A stretch of 64,000 bases of DNA from Pirellulales bacterium (GCA_022448265.1 JAKVCC010000009.1:83137-147136); one strand, 5' to 3'; positions 18,789 through 30,801 are shown, numbered from the stretch's first letter. The notes: a model not told the origin generated them from the letters alone. Numbers and translations: made by a program.

Positions 18789-21140
18789 GTGCCATCCTCG
18801 CCCGTCTCAGCCCCCCCTCTGCCACGTCGCCAGGCGTGGATTGTCTCTGCATGGTGGGATTTGTCGTACTTGGTCATTACGCCGGTGCTGATCGTACCGG
18901 TGGTACTCATTGTGGCTCGTCACTGGTCTACGCCAGAAGCAATTTCCCTGGCGGTGATTGCCTTTGCTTCGTTGGGGCACCATTTGCCCGGCTTCATGCG
19001 TGCCTACGGCGATCGAGAGCTTTTCGCGCGGTTCCGCACCCGATTTCTGCTCGTGCCGCCTCTGGCCTTTATGTTGGCCCTACTGTTTTCTCCGCCGCAG
19101 TGGTTGCAGACGGCTCTCCAGTTGCGCTGGAATCATCTCCATGGTTTGGAATTGATTCTACTTTTGTGGGGAACATGGCATGGCATGATGCAAACCTACG
19201 GTTTCATGCGCATCTATGACGTGCGACTGGGCACGGGCGACCGCTGGTCGTCCCGGCTAGACTATTGGCTTTGCGGAGCTGTTTTTGTTGCGGGCGTAGT
19301 TTTCAGTGACGCGCGAGTTTTCGCCTTGGTCAGTACCATGTGGCAGTCTGGCCTGCCATTATTTGGTCCCGAATGGATTGTGCGTGCCCGCTGGCTCGTT
19401 GCGACGGTAGGGTTTTGCGTGCTGGGCGCTTACGCAATCCATTTTTTTTCGAGGTGCCGACAAGGCAAACCTGTCAGTTGGCTGAAGCTTCTGCTGATCG
19501 GCATCACGGGCTGGTTTTATTGGTACACAGGAAGATTGTCGACCAATGTGCTGATCGGCCTGGCGATGTTCGAGATTTATCACGCCGTACAATATTATGC
19601 GATCGTTTGGATTTACAATCGGCGACTATTTGAGCGAGGTAGCCAGAAGTTTGGTTTATTGGGGTTTCTCTTTCGCGACCGCTGGTTGATGTTGGGCATC
19701 TATTTGGCTGCGATCGCAGCTTACAGCTCCATTCGTTTTTTTACCGTTGACGCCAATGAATATGTCTTTCGTGGTGGTAGCCACGATTCCTACCAATGGC
19801 TGGTCGCCCTTTTTGTCACTTCTTCGATTTTGCATTTTTATTTTGACGGCTTCATTTGGCAGGTAAGTGAAAAGAAAACCCAGCGAAACTTGGTTGACGA
19901 ATGTTCGGCTACAGCTACTTCGGACCGCCGCGTTCCCGCCATGGTCCATGCGCTGAAGCTTGCGATGTTTTTTTCGCTGGCGCTCACGCTGGTATTCAGC
20001 GAGCAATTTTTTCTCTTCGATTCGCCGGTGCCAGAAGCCGACCGGGTCGTCGCCTTAGCGGAGCTGACGCCTGAATTGCCAGAGTGCCAGTCGATGCTGT
20101 GCCAGCATGCCCTGCAACAGGGCGATGCCGAGGCGGCTCTGAAGTACGGCGAGCGGGCACGTGTCATGCGACCACGATCGCACACGGCCCGTGCGGATCT
20201 GGCCCTGGCGCTGATCTTGGCGAATCGCTGGGATGACGCGCGTGATTGCTTGCAAGAAGCAATCTCCATGGCACCGCACCAGTGGACCTATCATGTCGAC
20301 CTGGCCACCGTCTTGGAACGCTTGGGCGAAACGGACCAAGCCGAGCGCTTCATCAGGGAGGCCATTCGACTGCAGCCCGATTTGGCGTCACCTCGGCAGC
20401 AATTGGGCGAATTTTTCTTTCGTCAGGATCGGACGGCCGAAGCCGAGGCCGAGTTCGGTATCCTGGCAGAGCGTTTTCCCAACTCGCTCGCCGCTGAGAT
20501 GCATCAGGCCAGGGTTCTGGTAGGTAGGGGAGAGTTCCAGCAGGCGGTTGAGCTGGCTTATTTTTTGGCGATCGGGAATCCGGAGAATCGGCGCGTTCTG
20601 CTGCTGCTCGGGTCTGTGCTCAATGCCATTGGAGATAGGGAGGCCGCCTTCGGCCCGCTGGAGCAATCGCGTCAAATGGGGCGTCCCGTAGCGGAAATCG
20701 ACTATCAACTAGGGATCGCCTGGGTGCAATCCGAACAACCGGGCAAGGCGGTGGGCCATTTGCTCGCTGCACTGCGTACGGATGCGGACCATTTTGAAGC
20801 CCGCTTGTTATTGGCCAACACGTTTTATCTGTTGGCAAAATATGACCGTGCCGTAGCCACGTATGAGCACTGCCTGAAGTTGCGGCCTGAGGAGGCGAGA
20901 GTTTATGCCAACTTGGGCGGAGTCTATGCCCAACTGGGAAAGCTTCAGCAGGCCGAAGCGATCTATCGCCAGGGCATCGCTGTCGACGCGGACTCCGGAC
21001 ATTTGAGCTACAATCTAGGCCTGCTGTTGCTTCAGGCAGGCCACGGCGACGAAGCACGAAAACTAATCCTGCGCGCCCAAGAGCTGGGAATCGAGATTTC
21101 AGCCGAGGTCCGCGCTGTGCTCGAGCGACCGGGCACGTGA
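18789..21140 (+). CDS. Multi-spanning membrane protein with C-terminal TPR repeats
   Basis: About 783 residues if GTG 18789 is the start; the frame runs back to 18666 and the true start is uncertain. The N-terminal half (about 15-395) has roughly nine or ten hydrophobic helices with conserved-looking HH and WGTWHGMMQTYG motifs. The C-terminal part (about 440-770) is a chain of TPR units, for example AALKYGERARVMRPRSHTARADLAL and AEAIYRQGIAVDADSG. This layout resembles O-antigen-ligase-like or mannosyltransferase-TPR proteins, but I cannot place it in one. It probably acts in the inner membrane with the TPR part as a docking surface. Confidence 0.8.
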   Translation: MPSSPVSAPPLPRRQAWIVSAWWDLSYLVITPVLIVPVVLIVARHWSTPEAISLAVIAFASLGHHLPGFMRAYGDRELFARFRTRFLLVPPLAFMLALLFSPPQWLQTALQLRWNHLHGLELILLLWGTWHGMMQTYGFMRIYDVRLGTGDRWSSRLDYWLCGAVFVAGVVFSDARVFALVSTMWQSGLPLFGPEWIVRARWLVATVGFCVLGAYAIHFFSRCRQGKPVSWLKLLLIGITGWFYWYTGRLSTNVLIGLAMFEIYHAVQYYAIVWIYNRRLFERGSQKFGLLGFLFRDRWLMLGIYLAAIAAYSSIRFFTVDANEYVFRGGSHDSYQWLVALFVTSSILHFYFDGFIWQVSEKKTQRNLVDECSATATSDRRVPAMVHALKLAMFFSLALTLVFSEQFFLFDSPVPEADRVVALAELTPELPECQSMLCQHALQQGDAEAALKYGERARVMRPRSHTARADLALALILANRWDDARDCLQEAISMAPHQWTYHVDLATVLERLGETDQAERFIREAIRLQPDLASPRQQLGEFFFRQDRTAEAEAEFGILAERFPNSLAAEMHQARVLVGRGEFQQAVELAYFLAIGNPENRRVLLLLGSVLNAIGDREAAFGPLEQSRQMGRPVAEIDYQLGIAWVQSEQPGKAVGHLLAALRTDADHFEARLLLANTFYLLAKYDRAVATYEHCLKLRPEEARVYANLGGVYAQLGKLQQAEAIYRQGIAVDADSGHLSYNLGLLLLQAGHGDEARKLILRAQELGIEISAEVRAVLERPGT

Positions 21141-21166
21141 GGCTTGTGTGCATTGCAGAGATCGAT

Positions 21167-21593
21167 CTAGTAGATTATCCGTTCTGGACACGCTGCGTCG
21201 GCCAGCCCAGCAGCCGGTGGTGAATTCCCGAAGGGGCATACCGCTATGCGATATGCGTTCATCACGCCAACCACGATGTCTATCTTGCCATCGCTCATGT
21301 GGCGGTTACTCATTGTAGGCATCACCGAATGTAGACATGAGTCTCCAATTGTCCTCTGAGTCACGTGCTAGTTAGCGCTGATGCGGCTGCGGGCCTGATG
21401 ATCCGCTGGCAGAAAGATCGGCTCCTTCTGTGCCTCGGAAAGCGAGGTATAAAACTCTCAAGCGGTGGTTTCCGCTGGGCTGGGCGATGCGGAATCCGCG
21501 CATGCCTGGTGTGTGTCGAAGAGCCGTCGCCGAAGCGGCTCCGGCGACGGCAGCTCCTCCCAATTTAACAAAGTCACAGCGATCCATGCTCAA
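21167..21593 (-). pseudogene. Decayed gene, Tat-like start and DUF3500-like fragment
   Basis: The minus-strand frame from 21593 begins MSMDRCDFVKLGGAAVAGAAS, which looks like a Tat signal (RRDFxKLGG) with one Arg changed to Cys. The reading then shifts frame: another frame over about 21371-21460 encodes EFYTSLSEAQKEPIFLPADH followed by QARSRISAN. A TAG at 21368-21370 interrupts it, after which HVTQRTIGDS continues in the same frame. DUF3500 proteins as I remember them have a tract like FY-SL-x-EQ...DH...RISANWHI...IG, so the TAG would replace a Trp codon. The family call is from memory; the decay is visible. The rest of the 638 bp gap shows nothing. Confidence 0.45.
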
Positions 21594-21778
21594 GTAATCC
21601 GGGCAACTCCGTGGGTGGTTTATGGGTCGGACTCAATACAAATCGAGTGCGTTTCGGAACCTATCACATTTGCGGGCAGAGACTTGAGGTAGTTTGGCAG
21701 CGTTGTTATTTTTCCGTGCAAGTGGGCGACGCGCCTGCGCGTTACGAATCGTTTCCCCGTTAGCTGATCGCAAGCAAT

Positions 21779-24257
<2,479 letters not shown>

Positions 24258-24565
24258 TCTTCCGGCCGTCTCCGGGTGGTACGCCGATGGGAGAATACGG
24301 TAGAATAATGCGTTTGGCCGCCTGTCGAAAGGGCGCGAGGGCTGAAGCCTGGCAGGACTTGAGGACCCAAGGACAACAGCCCTGGGGGGCAGGCAGATTT
24401 TCGGACTGGGGCGGCCGGGCGATTTGACAACGGAGTGGGGGACGGTGGTCCGTGCATTGCGGAGGGACGCGGCCGGTGGCGATAGTTTTTTCCGCCGCCT
24501 GTCCTCAACAGTTCGTCATCCTTGCGCTCGTGCGAAACTAGCCGCTACTCGATATACCGCGTCCC
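24258..24565. other. Divergent promoter region, ligA operon / UvrA-like gene
   Basis: 308 bp between two divergently read units. No operator, riboswitch or RNA was recognised. The left part (CGGTAGAATAATGCG around 24297) could hold a -10 element, but this is not firm. Confidence 0.35.
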
Positions 24566-27433
24566 ATGTACGACTCCACTCGACGAGCTGAAATCCGGTT
24601 GCGCGGTGTCGCGGTGAACAATCTTCGCCACGTCGACATCGATCTTCCGCACCGGCAACTGATCGCCTTTTGCGGTGTAAGTGGCAGCGGAAAAACCAGC
24701 CTGGCGCTGGACACGGTCTATGCCGAGGGGCAGCGTCGTTACATTGAGAGCTTTTCCGCTTATACGCGCCAGTTTCTGAAGCAGCTCGACAAACCGGCTG
24801 CCGAGAGTATTGACGGGATTCCACCTTCGGTTGCCGTTACGCGTAAGAATGTCAGCCGATCGAGTCGGGCCACCGTCGGCAGCGCAACCCAAGTCAATGA
24901 GCATTTGCAGTTGCTGTTCTCGCGCATTGGGCAGGTTGTCTGCCATGGCTGCGGCACGATCGTCAACCAGGATTCGGCAGAATCAGCTGCCCACGCTCTG
25001 GCGGAGCTGCCGCCCGGAACGCGCCTGATGATCGGATTTTCCGCGCAGCGAAGTACAGGGCAGGACGACCGCTCCTGGTTGGCCGACCTAGTTGCCCTGG
25101 GCTACCGGCGCTGTGTGCTGAACGACCAAATGATCGATTTGGAGCCGCGCACAGTGGGTGAGTTGGCCCAACGCGACGCCGTCGACATCGTGCTCGATCG
25201 GGTGAGTTTGTCGCCAGAGTCGCTAGTGCGCCTGTATGATTCTTTGGAAAACTCCATCGATGCGGGACGTGGATCGTGTCTTGTCTGGATCATGGAAGAT
25301 GGTGCGCGGGTTGTTGACGCAGAGTTGACCGATGGCCAACTCATTGGGGAACATTTCTGGCAGCGGCGACGCTTTAGCCAGTTTTTTCGCTGCGAAGCGT
25401 GCGCACTGGACTATCCGGCACCGGAGCCGCAATTATTGAGTTTTAACAATCCGCTTGGCGCTTGTCCCGAGTGCGAAGGATTTGGCAACGTCGTAGACAT
25501 CGATATGGACCGCGTAGTACCTGACCGTTCCAAGTCGCTCCGCGACGGGGCTATTGCGCCCTGGAATACACCGGCCTACGCTCACGAACTCGATGAGTTA
25601 CTGGCCTTGGCCGCTAACTATAACCTGCCGGTGGATGTGCCGTTTCAAGAATTGAGTGAGGAGCACTTGCGCCTGCTGCAGGAAGGTGTTCCTGAACGCA
25701 ATTTTGGTGGCCTGGCCGGTTTCTTTCAGTGGTTGGAGCGGCGCAAGTATAAAATGCATCTGCGCGTGTTTCTGAGTCGCTGGCGAAGTTACTATCCCTG
25801 TCAAGCTTGCCAGGGCGCGCGACTAGGACCCGCTGCACTGGCCGTGCGGGTGGCAGGGCTCAGCGTTGCCGACGTTTCCGCGATGAGGGTTCGCGACGCA
25901 CTCACCTGGTTTCGCTCGGCGGAGCTAACGCCGTGGCAACAGCAGGTGGGCCGATTGCCAATGGAACAAGTTGTTTCGCGAATCGAGTATTTGCAGCGTG
26001 TGGGGCTTGGCTACCTGCAACTGCAGCGCCCGCTGCGCACGCTGAGCGGAGGCGAAGCACAGCGTGTCGCACTTACCTCGGCACTGGGCTCCAATCTGGT
26101 CGGCATGCTGTATGCACTGGACGAACCGTGCGTGGGGCTCCATGCGGCCGATATGCCTCGATTGGTCGATGCGGTTCATCAGTTGCGAGATCGGGGCAAC
26201 ACGGTTGCAGTCGTCGAGCACAATCCAGCCTTGCTACGGGCGGCGGACCAGGTTGTGGAACTTGGGCCGGGCGCGGGCGAATTCGGCGGTCGGGTGGTAT
26301 TTCAAGGAACTCCCGCCGAAATGATGGATTGCCCGGAGAGCAGTACGGGGGATTGGCTTGCGGGCCGCCGCAGCTCCGGGCAAGGAGGTCGGCGGCGCGC
26401 TACCGACCAAGGCTGGTTGCGGTTGCGGGGAGCCAAGGCCAATAACCTGCAGAACATTCATGTTGAATTTCCGCTCGGGGTACTCTGCGTGGTTTCCGGC
26501 GTGAGTGGTGCGGGTAAGAGTACGCTGGTTGAACAAACGTTGTTCCCCGCAGTAGCTCGTGATTTGCACATCGACGTCGACCGGAGGGCGATCTGCGAAT
26601 CCTTGGAGGGAGCAAGCCAGTTGGAAGATGTGGTGTTAATCGATCAGAGTCCTATTGGGCGTACGCCGCGCTCGAATCCGGTAACCTATCTCAAAGCGTT
26701 TGATTCGATTCGGGCCCTGTTTGCGCAGACCTCCGAAGCACAATCGCAGGGATTTAAGGCCAGTCATTTCTCTTTCAACGTGGATGGCGGGCGGTGTGAA
26801 GTTTGCGAGGGTGAAGGTTTTAAAAAAATAGACATGCGGCTGATGGCCGACGTCTACATGCGCTGCGCGGAGTGCAAGGGACTCCGTTATCGGCGCGAGG
26901 TGCTGGACGTCAAATATCGCGGCTGCAGCATCACCGAAGTGTTGGATTTCACAGTCCGCGAGGCCTTTGCTTTTTTTCGTGGCCAGCGCAAGATTCTCTC
27001 CCGCCTAAAATGCCTGATTGATGTGGGGCTGGATTATTTGCGTCTCGGCCAGCCGGCCAACACGCTTTCGGGCGGCGAAGCGCAGCGGCTGAAAATGGCG
27101 ACCTACATCGGGGCGGCTCGCAAAGGACGCACGCTCTTTCTCCTGGACGAGCCCACAACGGGTCTGCATTTTTCAGACGTGTTGCAAATACTGGATTGCT
27201 TCGACTCGTTAATTGCGATGGGGCATTCGCTCGTCGTGGTGGAACACAACTTACTCTTGATACAAGCAGCCGACTACATTATCGATATGGGTCCGGGGGC
27301 GAGTGACGAGGGTGGGAATGTTGTTGCGTGCGGCACCCCGGAGGACATTGGTGCAAACCCCACTTCCGTGACTGGAAAATACTTGTTGGAACAGCAGCGT
27401 CTGGCGATCGAGCCCGCCGCACAAACGGAGTAA
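24566..27433 (+). CDS. UvrA-family ABC ATPase, divergent UvrA paralogue
   Basis: 955 residues. NBD1: Walker A GVSGSGKTSLALDTVYAEG (about 32-50), zinc module CEAC...CPEC (about 275-305), signature LSGGEAQRVAL (about 492) and an unusual Walker B region YALDEPCVGLHAAD. NBD2: Walker A GVSGAGKSTL (about 650), zinc finger CEVC...CAEC (about 745-770), signature LSGGEAQRLKM and LLDEPTTGLH. UvrA recognises DNA lesions with UvrB. Canonical UvrA has DEPSIGLHQRD in NBD1 and NPRSTVGTVTEI near the start; here these read DEPCVGLHAAD and SSRATVGSATQV, so this is likely a second UvrA. It heads a unit with the GH2-like and ThiF-type genes. Confidence 0.88.
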   Translation: MYDSTRRAEIRLRGVAVNNLRHVDIDLPHRQLIAFCGVSGSGKTSLALDTVYAEGQRRYIESFSAYTRQFLKQLDKPAAESIDGIPPSVAVTRKNVSRSSRATVGSATQVNEHLQLLFSRIGQVVCHGCGTIVNQDSAESAAHALAELPPGTRLMIGFSAQRSTGQDDRSWLADLVALGYRRCVLNDQMIDLEPRTVGELAQRDAVDIVLDRVSLSPESLVRLYDSLENSIDAGRGSCLVWIMEDGARVVDAELTDGQLIGEHFWQRRRFSQFFRCEACALDYPAPEPQLLSFNNPLGACPECEGFGNVVDIDMDRVVPDRSKSLRDGAIAPWNTPAYAHELDELLALAANYNLPVDVPFQELSEEHLRLLQEGVPERNFGGLAGFFQWLERRKYKMHLRVFLSRWRSYYPCQACQGARLGPAALAVRVAGLSVADVSAMRVRDALTWFRSAELTPWQQQVGRLPMEQVVSRIEYLQRVGLGYLQLQRPLRTLSGGEAQRVALTSALGSNLVGMLYALDEPCVGLHAADMPRLVDAVHQLRDRGNTVAVVEHNPALLRAADQVVELGPGAGEFGGRVVFQGTPAEMMDCPESSTGDWLAGRRSSGQGGRRRATDQGWLRLRGAKANNLQNIHVEFPLGVLCVVSGVSGAGKSTLVEQTLFPAVARDLHIDVDRRAICESLEGASQLEDVVLIDQSPIGRTPRSNPVTYLKAFDSIRALFAQTSEAQSQGFKASHFSFNVDGGRCEVCEGEGFKKIDMRLMADVYMRCAECKGLRYRREVLDVKYRGCSITEVLDFTVREAFAFFRGQRKILSRLKCLIDVGLDYLRLGQPANTLSGGEAQRLKMATYIGAARKGRTLFLLDEPTTGLHFSDVLQILDCFDSLIAMGHSLVVVEHNLLLIQAADYIIDMGPGASDEGGNVVACGTPEDIGANPTSVTGKYLLEQQRLAIEPAAQTE

Positions 27434-27443
27434 TTACCCGGTT

Positions 27444-28355
27444 ATGCCCCACCGCCATTTAGCATTTTGTCTTGGACATACTGCGCGCAGCGAAGCGACG
27501 GTCTACTTGCAGGCCCATCCAGACGAAGCCATTGTTTGTATCGAGGGCCGCTTACGTGGGCCCTATTGCAAGTGGGCGCGGACCTTGCCGGCGGAGTACG
27601 TTGTGAAGCCGCATGCGGAGTGTCCCTCCCGGGGAGGCCTGGCCCAAGTGCTGGTGCTCGAACCTTGCTACTGGACCCCGCACTTGCCTTTTCAGTACGA
27701 GCTACAGTTGTCGCTGCACGACTCGCGGGGCAATGCTCGGGAGCTGGCAGCCACCGTTGGGCTGCGCCAGTGGGGAGTTGAGGGTTGCAACTTGCTGCTG
27801 GATCGGCGCCGGATTGTGCTCCGCGGGATGAGCTCGGCGCCACTAACCCTGGAACGCATTGACGCCGCCCGCGAGGCCGAAACCGCTCTCCTGGTCGACC
27901 CGCCCAGTGTGGAACTGTGCGCGGCAGCCAGCCGGATGGGCGTGCCGCTGGTTGTCGATCTCCGCCATCTGGGCGCGGACTTTATTGCCGCCTGGCGCAG
28001 ATTGAGTTGGTGTGCTTCTGTGCTGGTCGTTATCCTTACTGCAGATCAAGTTAACCGTACAAGGGCAGCGGGTGAGACGGGGACCCAAGCGTTGATTGCC
28101 CTCAGCATAACGGCCAACACCTCCGGCACGGCCGCAGCCCGTGTGGCATGTGATCTCTATGCGATCGATCTTCAGCCTGGCGAAAGGCCGCCAGCCTGGG
28201 TGGCTGATTGCCCGCTGCCGGTTTTTGGAATACGGCATGAAGCAAACGGCTTCCAACGAGGTTCGGAACGCAATAGTTGCGACCAATTGCAATCAGAATG
28301 GGCTCCCCAATTTGATTTGGCGGGTTACTTCCTTAGATTGGGGACCCTGTTATGA
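27444..28355 (+). CDS. GH2-like protein lacking visible catalytic residues
   Basis: 303 residues from ATG 27444, 10 bp after the UvrA-like gene; its stop overlaps the ThiF-type start by 4 bp (ATGA). Residues about 75-135 (TPHLPFQYELQLSLHDSRG, then ATVGLRQWGVEGCNLLLDRRRIVLRGMS) resemble the immunoglobulin-like domain and linker of glycoside hydrolase family 2. Residues about 145-200 (SVELCAAASRMGVPLVVDLRHLG, RRLSWCASVLVVIL) resemble the early part of its TIM barrel. The Asn-Glu acid/base pair is not found and the barrel is incomplete, so hydrolase activity is unlikely. The call is by eye and tentative; a carbohydrate- or protein-binding role would be a guess. Confidence 0.55.
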   Translation: MPHRHLAFCLGHTARSEATVYLQAHPDEAIVCIEGRLRGPYCKWARTLPAEYVVKPHAECPSRGGLAQVLVLEPCYWTPHLPFQYELQLSLHDSRGNARELAATVGLRQWGVEGCNLLLDRRRIVLRGMSSAPLTLERIDAAREAETALLVDPPSVELCAAASRMGVPLVVDLRHLGADFIAAWRRLSWCASVLVVILTADQVNRTRAAGETGTQALIALSITANTSGTAAARVACDLYAIDLQPGERPPAWVADCPLPVFGIRHEANGFQRGSERNSCDQLQSEWAPQFDLAGYFLRLGTLL

Positions 28356-29407
28356 CCGATGATGCGTCTTCCCGTGATGGCACCGGTCCTGCTGGCCGTT
28401 ATGCGCGGCAGATCCGCTTTGCCCCGCTTGGTGAGACGGGACAAGAAGCGTTGATGGGCGGAAGGGTGCTGATTTGCGGCTGCGGCGCTCTGGGTTCGGT
28501 TGTCGCCGATACGTTGGTGCGTGCCGGGGCGGGCTTTGTGCGGATTGTCGATCGCGATTTCGTTGAACTCAATAATCTGCATCGGCAGGTCCTCTTTGAC
28601 GAAGCCGACGCGTCGGCCCGGCTTCCCAAGGCTGTTGCCGCAGTGGACCGTTTGCGGGACGTCAATTCCAGTGTGGTTCTTGAAGCGGAAGTAGCCGACC
28701 TGCGCGCCGAGAATATCCACCGGCTGGCGGCCGACGTGGATCTGCTCATCGACGGGACGGACAATTTCGAGACCCGTTACTTACTTAACGATTTTTCGGT
28801 GGCCCAGAATATCCCCTGGATCTTTGCAGGTTGCGTGGGCGCAGAAGGCCAGACATTCGCAATTCTCCCAGGAGAGACGCCTTGCCTCTCATGCTTTCTA
28901 CCTGAGCCGCCACCCTCTGCCGCCTTGCCCACTTGTGATACGGCGGGCGTGCTGGAGCCGATCGTCAGTGTCCTGGCGTCATTACAAGCCATGGAAGCGA
29001 TTAAGATTTTGAGCGGCAATCAGGCACAGTTGAATTCGGATCTCACGTTTGTCAATCTGTGGGAAAATAGTTTCCGCTCGATTGGCATGGTTTCCGGGCG
29101 GCGCGAGGACTGCTTAACTTGCGGCCAGCGCCAATTTGTCTGGCTGCGTGGCGAGCGATGTGCTGCGGTCACACAGTTGTGCGGAAGCAGCTCGATTCAG
29201 ATTTTGCCTACTTCCGACGAATCGCTGAACCTGGTCGCGCTCGCAGAAAAACTTCGCACTTTAGGAGCAGTAACCAGCAATCCCTTTCTCGTTCGCCTAG
29301 AGGTAGACGACCATGTGCTGACAATCTTCGCCGACGGCCGCACGATCATCGGAGGCACCGACGATCCGGCGGTCGCCCGCACACTGGTCGCAAAATACCT
29401 GGGGTGA
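28352..29407 (+). CDS. ThiF/MoeB/HesA-type E1-like adenylyltransferase
   Basis: 351 residues. RYARQIRFAPLGETGQEALMGGRVLICGCGALGS is the E1 opening with a GxGxxG nucleotide loop. The Asp in VDRDFVELNNLHRQ and the pair DGTDNFETRYLLND follow, as in MoeB/ThiF. CLSCFLPEPP and CLTC could hold zinc. The C-terminal extension (about 260-351, TLGAVTSNPFLVRLEVDDHVLTIFADGRTIIGGT) is a small domain seen in some ThiF homologues. It should adenylate the C-terminal Gly of a ubiquitin-like sulfur carrier (ThiS/MoaD), but no such partner lies next to it. Cotranscribed with the two upstream genes. Confidence 0.9.
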   Translation: MTDDASSRDGTGPAGRYARQIRFAPLGETGQEALMGGRVLICGCGALGSVVADTLVRAGAGFVRIVDRDFVELNNLHRQVLFDEADASARLPKAVAAVDRLRDVNSSVVLEAEVADLRAENIHRLAADVDLLIDGTDNFETRYLLNDFSVAQNIPWIFAGCVGAEGQTFAILPGETPCLSCFLPEPPPSAALPTCDTAGVLEPIVSVLASLQAMEAIKILSGNQAQLNSDLTFVNLWENSFRSIGMVSGRREDCLTCGQRQFVWLRGERCAAVTQLCGSSSIQILPTSDESLNLVALAEKLRTLGAVTSNPFLVRLEVDDHVLTIFADGRTIIGGTDDPAVARTLVAKYLG

Positions 29408-29560
29408 GGTGAGCGAACCGTCAACAGCGAACCGTACTTAGGCAGAAAACTGTTCTTGCCGACGACGCCAATCTGTACCCCAAGAAAGATTCACGGCGAG
29501 AATCCTACTGCCAAATCTGAGCACATCAAGTCAGCCTTAATTTGGGAGCAGAACGAGACA

Positions 29561-29601
29561 GGGGTTTTTCACACCGCGTCAGCTGCGGCCTGTTAAACCC
29601 C
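29561..29601. repeat. Bipartite hairpin upstream of kinase gene
   Basis: GGGGTTT at 29561-29567 pairs with AAACCCC at 29595-29601, and inside it CCGC pairs with GCGG around GTCAGCT. Unpaired segments of 6 nt lie on each side between the two stems. It lies in the 331 bp gap after the ThiF-type gene, which shows no gene. It may be part of a 5-prime leader or a late transcript end. Confidence 0.35.
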
Positions 29602-29738
29602 GCCTCTTCTCTCCAGCTTAACATTCTCTGGCGGACCTTGCCGCTATCAGATCCCCTGGAGTAGAGCTTTGCCCTACAAAAGCCGATGGTGGGGTGATAA
29701 GCCACCCCCTCGACGCAGCAAGGACGCACCTCAAAGCC

Positions 29739-30680
29739 ATGACACTCGTAGAGACTTCTCCAGCGGCCCGCGCTAATTTTGCGGATACCGAGCAACCACA
29801 GTCTGCCCAGGCGGTAGGCCGGATTGGCGCGTGGCAGCTAGTTCGCTTGCTGCACGAAAGTGATCTTACGCGCGTCTATCAAGCACGCCCGGCGGAGGCC
29901 GACGCTCAGCAGCCGGCAGGCTATGTCATCAAAATGCTCCGCAAGGAGTGGTGGCGAGACGGTTCGGCCATCGAAATGCAGCGCCGCGCCGCTTGGCTTG
30001 GTCAAAAAGTTTCGCACCCCCATCTGCTGCCCGTTTTGTCGGCCAATGTCAAGCAGGCTCCTTTCCATTTTGTGACGCCTAAACTGCACGGACATTCGCT
30101 GGCCGAAATCTTACAGGCTGGAGGCCACTCGCCAAATCAGCGATTGACGTTACCGCTGATGCTGTGGATTATCCGCCAGGTGGCTGAGGCGCTTTCCGCA
30201 TTGCATGAGGCGGCTGGGATGATGCATGCGGATGTAAAACCAGCCAATATTGTCGTGTCGAGCGATGGGCATGCGACGCTGATCGACCTAGGGTTTGCCC
30301 ACGCGCCGTCCGAAGCCAGACACTGGTCGTCGCGCGCCGTTGTTGGCACACTTGGATATACGGCACCCGAAGCAGTGACCTCGAGTCTGGCGGCGGCACC
30401 TGCCAGCGACCTTTACGGGTTGGGTGTGACGCTCTACGAAATGATCGCCGGCAAGATGCCCTTCGAAGCCAGCGCGCCAGACGATCTGGTCCGCATGCAT
30501 CGTGAAACGAAGCCTCCGTGCGTGCGCCATGCAGCACCCCGCTTGCCGAAGCCGGTCGCTTCCCTCGTACACCGGTTGCTCGCCAAGGACCCGCTCCGAC
30601 GGCCGGAGTCTGCCGCGGCAGTAGTGGAAGAACTGATGCGCCTGGAAATTGAGTGTTTTTCCGAGCGGGCTGCCAGCTAA
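29739..30680 (+). CDS. Serine/threonine protein kinase without a glycine-rich loop
   Basis: 313 residues from ATG 29739; a GTG at 29694 would extend it by 15. Kinase motifs: ATP-binding Lys in YVIKMLRKE (about 65), MHADVKPANIVV (161-172) in place of HRD, DLG (183-185) in place of DFG, and GTLGYTAPEAV (about 203-213). The usual GxGxxG is replaced by LLHESDLTRVYQA. No membrane segment follows the domain, so it is probably soluble. The Asp of the catalytic loop and the Lys are kept, so activity is possible but not certain. Confidence 0.82.
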   Translation: MTLVETSPAARANFADTEQPQSAQAVGRIGAWQLVRLLHESDLTRVYQARPAEADAQQPAGYVIKMLRKEWWRDGSAIEMQRRAAWLGQKVSHPHLLPVLSANVKQAPFHFVTPKLHGHSLAEILQAGGHSPNQRLTLPLMLWIIRQVAEALSALHEAAGMMHADVKPANIVVSSDGHATLIDLGFAHAPSEARHWSSRAVVGTLGYTAPEAVTSSLAAAPASDLYGLGVTLYEMIAGKMPFEASAPDDLVRMHRETKPPCVRHAAPRLPKPVASLVHRLLAKDPLRRPESAAAVVEELMRLEIECFSERAAS

Positions 30681-30801
30681 GTGCCGAGCAGGTTTTCTTG
30701 GTTTTTTTGGGCCCCACCCAATGAGCCGCCACCCACTGTTCGATTCTGGGCGGGAGACAGCCTGCTATCTGCGGGGCACAAGTGTCTATACCGCGCAAAG
30801 A

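Noticed and set aside
18789-18791. Firm start codon for the membrane-TPR gene
   Set aside because: No clear ribosome binding site precedes GTG 18789 or the alternatives; it is given only as the likeliest start.
24566-27433. Calling this gene the canonical uvrA
   Set aside because: NBD1 motifs differ from canonical UvrA and it sits with unrelated genes; a second, standard uvrA probably exists elsewhere, so no gene symbol is given.
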